Shown here in pieces: positions 51,735-62,100 of a stretch of DNA of 64,000 nucleotides. Under the pieces are notes generated by a model, which was given only the letters and a program-made list of their open reading frames with translations, made no database searches and had not been told where the DNA came from. Both the position numbers and the translations under genes were made by a program. Numbering within the stretch: position 1 is the first letter of the stretch; every line of letters starts with the position of its first letter. Source of the stretch: Dioscorea cayenensis subsp. rotundata (lineage: Eukaryota; Streptophyta; Magnoliopsida; Dioscoreales; Dioscoreaceae); the NCBI RefSeq assembly GCF_009730915.1, contig NC_052486.1:23568137-23632136 (forward strand). The letters are read 5' to 3'.

Positions 51735-52012
51735 TGAACCTTTGTGTGGATGGCATCACTAACACTGGATTTTTACTCTCCATCATTTGATTGTTGCTGT
51801 TTGCTGGCCTCAAGTTCATGTCTTTTCCCGGATTTCGTTGGCTCCTGCTCCTGGTTTGGCTTCTCATGCTGCTAACCTTCACTCCGTTATTTTATTTCAT
51901 AACGGCAAAGACCTTCCCCGTTGGATCATGCGCCGATTAATTTCAGCCGGTTACACTTTTAATTAACTCCTATGTTTGTTTTTGCTTTCCTTGTAATATC
52001 CTTTGTCTCCCT
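51735..52012 (+). mobile_element. LINE 3' tail fragment, right arm
   Basis: Inverted copy of 49271-49560: both contain TTGTGTGGATGGCATCAC, TTTGATTGTTGCTG and CTTCTCATGCTGCTAACC on the reading strand. It abuts the right hAT-like unit at CCTTTGTCTCCC. Confidence 0.55.
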
Positions 52013-52345
52013 TAGTGGTGTCAAACAGGCCGGCCTGGCCTTGCACAGCACGGGCCCGTTGCGGCCCGGGAACTGTGCGTCGACCCGTTTAGAAATACTT
52101 TAAAATTGCTAAAAATATAAAAAAAAACCTTAAAATTCAAAAACATTGAACTAAAAGCCATATTGACTAAAAAAACAAAAAATATACCAAAAAATTAAAA
52201 AAGAAAAAACTTGCGTTTTGTGTGTCGGACCATGTTGGCCCGAAGCAGTCCGTGGGCTGCAAACCCCCTAGGCCAGCACGGCCTGAGATTGGGCCGTATC
52301 TGGCCCGTACATGGCACTGTAGTACCGTGCTTGAGCCAAACACTA
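52013..52345. mobile_element. hAT-like non-autonomous unit, right arm
   Basis: Inverted copy of the left arm unit. It starts TAGTGGTGTCAAACAGGCC and ends in ACTA. It shares GCCTAGGGGGTTT, CAGCCC and GGCCAACATGG blocks on the reverse strand, and is shorter than the left arm by an internal loss next to one end. Confidence 0.6.
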
Positions 52346-52353
52346 CTCATAAG

Positions 52354-54879
52354 TTTATTGTACTTATTATTATTATTTTTTAATAAAATGGATAAGTAAC
52401 TCATCTCAACCAATGTTGTTTGAGCGGGTTGATTTTTAGATTTCTCATTTAACAAATAATTTTTATAATCATCATTTTAATGTGAAGCTGATTACACCTA
52501 ATAGTTCAAAAGCATACTAAATTAAAAATAAAAAATAAAAAACCTCAATATCCATCATCATGAGCAACTGAGACATCCTCCGCTGTCATTTTGAACTAAA
52601 CCACCCTATGAACATGGCCATGTGTTTAAGTAAAATGAGTTTAATACATTAGTTAGATGGATCAATCACTCATTTTCTCATTGGTCTGTCCTTTTTTTTT
52701 TTCATGTTTTTCTCGTTGTTGTAATCCACTTACTTAACCATTGGAAATTAGGTTTGGTACATATATTTATTTTTATGTTTTCCATTTTAAAATATTTTAT
52801 GATTCATCACTTTATCCTAAGGTTTTTTTTTTTTAAAAGCATATCTTTCAATTTTTTTTAAACCAAAAACATAGTATCAAATTAATATATATACGCGAAA
52901 AGAAAAAAAATTAGACATATGAGAAATGATCCCGCAATGAACGAGTGAGAAATAATCCCACGAACTAGGTTTTATTGTAATTAAGACCAATAAAATAGAA
53001 ATGTGGCTTATCCTTACTTATTAAATTGCCTCAGTTTAATAATTTATAAAATAAAAAACAACAATTTTGACCAACTTATTCATATATTATATAATAGAAA
53101 AAAACAAAATTTATAAACCATAGTTAAAAATGAGTCACGATTCTGTAATAACCACGTCCACTGAATTATTTATCTGGACATATACACATAATTAAAAAAT
53201 TTATAAAATATAATATTATATTCTTTAAAAATATATTAATTTTTTTTACATAGACAAATCACATATCAATAAGTGATACATATAAAAATTTTAATAATAA
53301 CTTAAAAATATATATATTTATTTTTTTAATATGAATAAATCACGTGTCAGGAACAAACACAAACAAATATTAATCACGACACACTGCACTAGCTTTGACC
53401 AATGCGTTTCGAACACAAAGAAGGGCAAAACCAGTACCTTCTTGCCACGCGGACACCCAACCACAGTGCCCATCCCAGTTACGAAACCGCCCACGATTTT
53501 TATGCCGCTATCAGCCACGCCACCCCATGAATTCACTCACCCATGTCTTCACGCCCAAGACAAAGCCCACCTTTTTTTAATTCACCATAATACCCTCCTA
53601 AAATAAATGAATTACAACCCATCGCCCAATCTCAACCGTCCTTTGTTGAACTGATCCCCAAGAAACTCATCAGCGAAGGGCATTATAGTAATTTTAGACC
53701 GCATATGATGGTATAAACTAACAGCGCCGCACCGCCAGATACGAAAACAAGAGGCGGTGCGATGAGACCCGCGCATATATAAATCGCACGTCTCTTCTTC
53801 TCCGAAGCCTAGCGTTTTCAAATCTCACGTCTTGCGAGCGCGAGATCGAGAGAAACATCAGAGATATTCTGCGAAAACATTCGAGGATCGTAGCTTTTGG
53901 AGATTCCAATCATCGTCGGAGGTGTGTTCTCTTGTTCTCTTTTTGTTTTTGTTTCTTTTTCTGATCATTTGGGTATTGTTTTTAATGGCTTGATGAATTT
54001 ATTCATGGTGATTTTGGAGCTTGATCTTTTGTGTTTTGTTGGATTGCTTGGTGTTTCTTTTTTTGATTGTTTGGGGATTATTTGAGTGCATTGGCATGTT
54101 GAATTGATTAATGGTGAGTTTGGAGCATGATCCTTTTGGTTTTGCTGGATTTTTTTTTTGATGTTTCTTGCTTGCTAAGAAAGTGATGCTGTTTTCTATT
54201 TATGGTCAATGTTTGTCTTATGTTGGAATGCTTCAAAGAAAAAAACTGTTTCTTGTAATTTAAGAAACTCTAGTTTGCCATATTTGGATTTGCGATGTTA
54301 TCTTTATATCTAGCTTCAGTTCTTTGGGCGAGGAGTTCATATTTTCTACGTAATATATATATATTTTTTTTTGGTTATGGATTTTTATGTGTGCATCTGT
54401 GAATAGTATTCATCATGCTTGGGCATGTGCTCAGAAGAGGGTATTCATTTTCTGATGTTTGATGCTTGGAATTTTCATCTTTGTCATTCTGAATTTTTTT
54501 AATTTATTTTTTAAAAGTGGATTGTCATTCTGACTCTTGAAGTGCATTATTGACGCTCTGTTTGATCATATTGATTAGGAAAATTAATTCATTGGAAGGT
54601 ACTGTATGTGCATGATCACTGTTTGATCGTATTGATTAACTGGAAAATTTTGGCTCGATTGTTAATTTATCTGGCTTCTCATGTTAATGAGGCTTTTGAT
54701 TTCTTTTCCGGTCAAGCTGTGATGTAAACAGTTTTATCTGGTATTAGGATTTTTTTTAGCTAAATTTTTTTATGCCCTGTGAATTATCAACCAGATGTAA
54801 GATATTGCTGTTGTCGACCTGTGAAGTTTGAGCGCTGATTGGTCATCACCATTTTGTATTCTTGTTGTTGTTTTCAGTA
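52354..54879. other. Spacer, then promoter, leader exon and leader intron of the SRO gene
   Basis: 52354-53340 is AT-rich with nothing recognisable. 53340-53800 is less AT-rich and probably promoter. A leader exon of roughly 53800-53921 ends ATCGTCGGAG/GTGTGTTC, and a leader intron runs to TTTTCAG at 54877, where the coding exon begins. The 5'UTR intron is inferred from these sites. Confidence 0.5.
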
Positions 54880-56615
54880 ATGTGCATTAGTAGAATGGGT
54901 GGACGAGTCCACAATGAAGAGCAATCAGAAATGAGTGATGAAAGTTGTAGCAGTCCCGTCTCAAGCAACATCACAAGCGGTTTTATATCTGAGAGCCAGT
55001 GCGCCTTTTCGAAACTTGGGTTAGTTAGTCTTAATGTAGATGATGAGGAACACATTCTGCTCAAACATCGGTTCTATACAAGCATTGGTGCTCTGGCACA
55101 GCACTGTTCTGTTGCGGCTATCCACCGGAACATGTATTGTTCTCCCTTGGGAAGGGCTAGCTTGGAAAGTTTCAGGCTTTTCTTGAAGGCCACAAGACAG
55201 AAACGCAATGGAAATGCGAATGTTGTCAATGGATGGCTTGGTACTTCCCAGGATGGGATTCATAGGATCCTAAATGATGGGTTTGGCATTTATGGGATGC
55301 CTGAAGATGATGTGCCTCATTGTTTTGGTTTATGTCTTTATTCAGAGCGTTCAGCTGTTGACAGGTAACGTAATATATTTTCCCTAGAGCTTTTTATGAG
55401 AAATTCTGAAATAAAATGGAGTTTTGATTAATTTGATGTCTCTATGTTTACATTTGCAGTGTGATGTCCTCACCTGTTGATGTGGATGGATTAAGGCATG
55501 TCTTGTTTTGCCGTCTCATCTTGGGGAGCACTGAGGAAGTTCCTCCTGGCTCAAGACAGCTTGGTCCAAGTTCAGATAAATTTGATTCTGGTGTAGACAA
55601 CATGCAATCTCCAAAGAAATACACCATTTGGTATCCCCATGTGAACACTCATATATTGCCACTGTACATTTTGAGTGTTAGGCTTGACTTCCGTCCTAAA
55701 GGTGTGTATACCATACCAAACTTGGTAATTTATCATAGTAGTATTTGACCTTAAAACTTGTTTATATTTGTTATTATGGGAGGGCTTATTCTGTTGATTT
55801 ACCAGAAATGCAAACTGTTCCTGTGAGGAGGCCTACTTCACCATGGATGCCTTTGAGTGCCCTGATAGCTGTGCTTTCCAGGTCTCTACCTCCTTCTCAA
55901 ATGTGCTTGATCAGGAGATACCACAGTGATTATATGGTAGGTTGCAACAAAGGCCATTTTCGTTAATCTTCCTGTAATTAGACTTAATTTGCATGCCGGA
56001 GAATTCATAGATGGCAGTCCTCACAAAGTTATGTAATGCAGGAGAAAAAAATATCCAGGAAGCAACTGATCTTTCAAATCAGGCAAATATCCGGGGACAA
56101 AATACTGATTTCAGCTATTAAATCTTTTCAGGATAAGGTAAATCTGCTTTTACATTTTCTTATTTATTCATTGCTTGCATCTTTCATGAAATGAATATAG
56201 GATTCCTAGACTCAATTTTTTTAATAATCTTGAACTTATGTTGCATTAATCAGTTGAAAATAGTAGTAGGTCCTGATAATTCATGGTTGGTAAAAAATTG
56301 GATTGTCTTGTGACTTTGTTTCTACAATTCTACGCTGTGCATAGTCTTCCTTTTGTTTTCAAAAACCTTCAAATATTGATTAAACATGCGTGTAACACTG
56401 TATGAATTTAAGTGAGATGTTATTTTCCTTGCTGTTTCTTGTAGCTTCTTGTGTGATGATTGTGGTTTATTGCAAATGCAACAATTGTTTCTTGCTGATC
56501 TTGTTGACATTTGTACTTATCTGCGTATTGTGTTGGTTTTATTTATTTATTTATTGACATCCAGCAACCGAAAGCAGCAGCATGTACATCAGCTATGCTC
56601 ATCAAGAGCGAGTAG
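54880..56615 (+). CDS. SRO protein (RCD1-like; PARP-like plus RST domains)
   Basis: Five coding exons join to 334 residues: 54880-55364, 55460-55701, 55806-55936, 56042-56137 and 56565-56615. A second in-frame ATG lies at 54895. Residues about 60-240 form a PARP catalytic fold (HCFGLCLYSERSA, DVDGLRHVLFCRLILGSTEE, YTIWYPHVNTHILPLYIL). Residues about 245-320 form an RST domain (SPWMPLSALIAVLSRSLPP ... RKQLIFQIRQISGDKILI) that binds transcription factors such as DREB2A in this family. There is no N-terminal WWE domain, so it matches the short SRO2-SRO5 group. The PARP site is altered: WHG is WLG (118-121) and the catalytic Glu region is KKYTIW (214-219), so ADP-ribosylation is unlikely. The role is as a nuclear hub in stress signalling, by family. 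Confidence 0.9.
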
Positions 56616-57611
56616 ACGTGCCTCTGTTCATCACCAGCAGACAAATGAATCAGCAAGTGTGGATACCTTGACACCAAACAAATGCGAAGATTGTGGATGA
56701 TTACAAATCATATTGATGCTAAATTTGCCTGCTGTACAGCAAATGTTGTTTACTTGTTTTAGTTCATGATGACTAACCATAGCAACTCAGTGACACCTGA
56801 ATGAAAGCATGTGTTTGCTAGTCTCAAACAAAAGCAAAACAATTCAGCAAATACTAGATCTTGTATTTGTTGCCCAATGTAAATTCATGAATGGAGAAGA
56901 AGCTGGGGTTTTCCCAGGAGAATTTAAAAGAGTCCTTCTTTGGCTTCCTTTTTTTTTTTTTCTTCTTTTTCTTTGTTTCATTTGAACAAAGGAAATTGAT
57001 TTTGCTCTTGATTATTATTATTATTATTTAATAAAATTGTTAAATCACAAATTTGTTAAAAATGAAAAAAATAATGTGTATATGAATTTTTTTTAAATTT
57101 AAATTATTAAAAATTAATCGAAGAATAAATCAGTTCAAGGCCATTTGATTTAAATGGTTAAAAACATTAATATAATTCCTCATGTTTTGTGCCGAGAATC
57201 TCTTGTATGGTGTGCTGAATGAGGACATATTCGAGACATTAACTTGTTTGCACACGTGTTTAACAAGTACGTTCAAAACATTAACTCACTTATCATAGAG
57301 ATGCTAACAAGTTATTTAAGACCTTCATAAATATATATATATTTAAAAAAAAAAAGATAATTTACCTTCATTATAAAACGTATATCTATCCATATATATA
57401 AATATACAAATATTTCAAAAATTTAAATTATTAAATTTTATCAATAGAATAAAAATAAAAAAAATAAAAAAATAATAATAAACTAAAAACAAAAGGGAAT
57501 GAAATAGGGAATTTTATCAAGTTAAAAGATTCATCACCCGCTTGGAGACCAAAAAGCCAAAAACCCGCGGGTTTTTTGGTTTTTGTTTCTCCGCCGCCTC
57601 TCTCTGCTCTC
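56616..57611. other. SRO 3'UTR and spacer
   Basis: About 350 bases of probable 3'UTR, then AT-rich DNA with no coding signal. The leader of the next gene begins at about 57540. Confidence 0.6.
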
Positions 57612-59116
57612 ATGGCGCAAAACAACCGCCCCTTCGCCGGCGGCCACCATCGCCCCAACTACTTCCCTCCAAACCCTAGCTTCGCCCCTCCGTTCAACCC
57701 CAACATTCAAACCCCTAATTTCTCCATTCAAAACCCTAGCTTCACCACTCCCTTCAATCCCAACATCCAAATCCCGAATTTCTCAATCCAAAATCCTTTT
57801 TTCCAGCTCAACCATCTCCTAAATTCTTGCCTCCCGAACCCTAGCGTACCTCTGCACTCTAATCCATCTCCAAGTCCTCAAGTGACCCTTGAGAAGGTCG
57901 ACAGTGCCGCCGTCAAGGCTCGCGATGACATTGTTCACGCTGGCGATAGCGTCTCTGCTTGGAAAGTTTCGCAGGCTGTGCTTGTTCAGCTAAAGGTTGA
58001 TTCATGGAGTTCTCTCGGATTTCATCTTCTTGATGTCCCTTCTATCCGTCACCTCACGGCCATCGAAGGGAAGGTATACCTCCTTTTACTTCAACCAATT
58101 CTCTGTGTTATTTTGTTGGTTTATTGATTCCCTTTTTTATTTGAACATTCTTTTGTTGTTTCTGGGCTGTTTAGGTGAACGCATTTATTCATTGTTTTGT
58201 GAATTCAAGAGGAATTACATCATTATATGATTTGGAGCTTGCGATATGCAAGAATGAGGGTATTGAGCTGTTTGAAGAGCTTGGTCTTGGGCCTCTCGTT
58301 CGCCACCCTCTCGTGGAGCATTATTTCTCTGTTCCTCCGAACGTGACTGAAGTTTTTAAGATCACGAGCGAGGATATCATTTGTTACTTGCAAGAATTTA
58401 TGGGTAAAAATAAAAGGAAGATGATCATGGTGCAGGAGTTCTTGGATTTCATTGCAGTACAGAAGGCTGTCAAGTGCAAGGAAATGCTTGGTGTGCGGAT
58501 TCGGAGCTTGGGGTATGTGTTCTGTAACTTTCAAGGATAAGGCATGCTCATGTTGATTGTCTACTTTGTTTGTCTTCCTTTAAACCCACTTAGCTTGCAT
58601 AAATTGTGATCAATACGAGAAATGATCAGTGATTATGTTAACTCTAAGATCATGAGAGAAATGACATTGAATCTTTATCTAATACTTGTCTTCCAGTTCT
58701 CTGCATAAATCCAGAGTCTAGATCGCTAATCATTTTTTTTTTTTTATTGTTGTTCTGTGGTATCATTGGTTATAGACGTGTGATTTTCTCATGTAGGCTG
58801 CATGTATCTTATATTCGGGAAGCGAGGAAAGCAGAAATAACAGCGCTCAGAACATCAAATATTATTAGGAAAAATTGTAATGTAGGAGCAAGTTCAGTAG
58901 AAAGTGATTATCCACAACCACTGGGCAGACTCACACAGAAGGAAATACTTGACAAGAGATTTGGCTTTATATCCAAGCGTATGAAATTATTCTCCTCTTC
59001 ATGGTCTGGTTTCGGGGCTAAGCATATTCATTTTGATTCCTCTGATGATGATAACAATCGCCATTACAATAATGATGGCATTGATGTTGATGTTGATGTT
59101 GATGTTGATGATGATA

Positions 59117-59152
<36 letters not shown>

Positions 59153-62100
59153 CTTGCCAATATCAAAACTCTTCTACTGGCAAGGGAAGTGGACAATCTG
59201 TGAGTAGCTGCCCTTATCCATCAACAACAGAAGAGATGGCACGGCTGAGATTAAAAGCTGGAAGTGTTAAGAAACCATCTCCAGGTAATGGAATAATCAG
59301 GGAGAAAGGTGGTCAAGGCCTTTCTGGTAGAAAACGGAAATTTGAAGAGAAAAAAGGGAATGCTATTTATCCAAAAAAATTGCAAGACAAGCATCGAAAC
59401 TCTGATTCAAATTTATATCGGATGAAATATGGAGATCTTATTCTTCCATGTGGTGACATTGCAAAGTTTGTAGGAATGTGGAAGGAGGCTTGTCAAGAAC
59501 GCACCATTTTTGAGGTATTTGTAGTTTAATAAGATACTATGTCATCAAATTATTTAGTTAAAGCTGACATATACGAGCTGAACTTTTTTTCCTCTCTGTA
59601 TCATGTTTGTTATGCAAAGGCATACATGCTTTTTTGTGCATCATGCACTTTATCCACTGTCCTTGAATAAAACTCTCAAACTATGTGATCTTGTGTTCAT
59701 AACAATTGATTGTTCCCTTATTGGTCATCTTCCGCATATGCACTGTCTTAGCATGTTGTTGTAGAAGAAAACATTGATTAGGAAATGATGGTTTAATTGT
59801 CTGATTGAATTCAGGTTGTCGATATGATGATCAACTTCTATATGCCAAAGTATAATCGTAAAACGAAGGTCACAAATGTCTTATCATCCTTCCCTGTAAT
59901 TGGGCTCCTAAATGTTGCAGTGAGTTTTTCCTCCTCCTCCTCCTCCTCGGTATAGATGCAGGAAAAAAATGCTCTTCTTCTTCTTCATCAGTGCACACTT
60001 TCCGTTTTCGGATTTTATATTCTTTACTTAGTGGTATAGATGGAGGAAAAAAATGCACCATTGTGTAGATTAATTGTTAGCATATGATGCTTGCAGGTGT
60101 CAGCCATTAAATATGGAAAACTGGACGCTTGTTATGATGCTTCCTGTAATACTGCTGAACATGAATATGCTCATCAAAGTTCCGATCCATCTATTGATAT
60201 TGCGCATATTGGGCAATCAGTTAAAGAGAATACTGTATTACATGCCAATAAAGATGTTAAGGAACCAGGCCATGGTATGTCATTACCTCGTCTCCAGGCC
60301 TAGCAGTGTAGGGTCTGCTTATAACTCTTTTTACGGGTTCGCTCTCATTTTAATATATACTTTTCCATGTTAACTTATGCAGCCATAACTCTTATTATTA
60401 TGGTTCAATATCATTGGTGCTCTCCTTTTTTAGACCCTTGCTTGGCCATTTACTTAACATCTTAATTGCTTAGTATCATGGATCCTGTCTGGTTTGGGTA
60501 TATAAACCAAACATTATAGTTGTAATTCCTAATAATGAATAGAGTAATATGATAGCTTCTATTTATGCTGCTTTGGCATCTGATGATCAAAATCTATCGA
60601 TCTTTCCTCTTCTCAAACCTCATCAGCTTGAGAGTAGTGTTTTATATTTGTTTCAAGGTGATGAGATGAAATCATGTTGAAATCATGATGTGAGCTTAAC
60701 TAAAATTTCTTTTTTGGAGTATGATTTATCATTCCACCTTTCCTTCATATTATGACCTCTTTAGTTCATCATTCAGCTTATATTGTGACTTGTCTCAAGT
60801 TTCGAATACATGTTTACTCTTGCAGGTACTAGTGTTGATAATATTATTAAAAAAATCACTGAGTATTTCAAAGGCAGCCATCATTCACCTTTTGGTGGAG
60901 CATTTGGGATTTTTAAGAAGTTATGTGATTGTGAAGCTTGGCTGACTAGTCAATATGCTGTTAAAGAATTTACTTCTTTTGGCCATGGGAATTTCTGTGA
61001 GTTTTTAGAGAAACACTTTTCTCTTTTTCCAGTAGAAATACATGACTTATGGGGGAGTGGTGTTCAGAAGCGAGCTTGTGGAGATGTTGCTATGTTTCAA
61101 AAACAGCTGAGTATTTTTGTATCTCAGGCTGAGAGTACAGTAAAGGAGGGTGGTGCTACAATAAATTATATTTCTACGCTTCTAAGGAAACAATTCCCTA
61201 CGATTAGCTTGCATATAAATGAAAATGAACCTGAGATAGATCTTATCAAGAAGTATAAAGATGATAACTGTGTAAGTTGTGTTGTTTTCTCTTCAACATT
61301 GTTAGGTGAAAACTCTACAAGAAACCAGGAAATTTGCTATAAAAATTTACCAGATTCAACAGAGTATCTGGACAATATTGGCCATCAAAAAATTTCTTAT
61401 GGAACTTTCTCTGCAAAAGATGCCATTGAGTGCCTTCTTAAGGCGCCAATGCTGTCAGATCTCCTGTCATGGTCACATTGGGATACTATATATGCTCCAT
61501 CACTTGGCTCTCTCTTAGAGTGGCTTTTGAATGATGTGAATACCAAACAATTGTCATGTATTGCAACAATTGATGGAAAGTTGATCAGGATTGATCCTTC
61601 TGCTATTGCTGATGAATTTTTGGAAGCTTTGATTCGTTTTTCTTCTTTCCAATCAGCATTGAAATTATTGTCTTTGGTAGCTGTATATAAGGGAATCAGC
61701 AATGCTCCCGTGTCTCTATTAAAATGCTATGCTGAACGTGCTATTAATGTTATACTGAGAAATTCTTTAGAAGACAAAGAAACAAATGTTGGTGTGGGAT
61801 ACTTGATAAATAATAGTTCTATGGAAGGACAAGGTACTTGGAATGAGTTTGCCAAAACTTATGCTACAGTTAATTTTCTTGGAACTCCTGCAACTAAAGG
61901 GAATGAACAAGCTGAAGACCTATTGAGGGCTAAGAGAGTGCTTTATTCTGTATCTAGACTTATACTTGATTGCCTTAGTTATCTGCCGTCAGAATTTCAA
62001 ACTTTTGCTGGTAATATCTTGGTTACAGGTTTTAGGTCTGTGACCAAAGATGCTCATTTGCTAATGTTGCATGAATGTTCTCAGACTGATCAGCGCATAA

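Larger units (their letters stand above)
48811..52345. mobile_element. Composite hAT-like element with long inverted arms and LINE interior
   Basis: The outer ends are TAGTGGTGTC (48811) and ...ACTA (52345), the right end being the inverted form TAGTG. They are flanked by CTCATGAG (48803-48810) and CTCATAAG (52346-52353), an 8-bp target duplication with one mismatch, typical of hAT transposition. The arms are inverted copies: a GC-rich non-autonomous hAT unit (48811-49270; 52345-52013) followed by the 3' tail of a LINE (49271 to about 49560; 52012 to about 51735). The inner borders of the hAT units do not match the outer flanks, so the whole may have moved as one. No hAT transposase was seen. 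Arms have diverged clearly, so the element is old. Confidence 0.6.
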
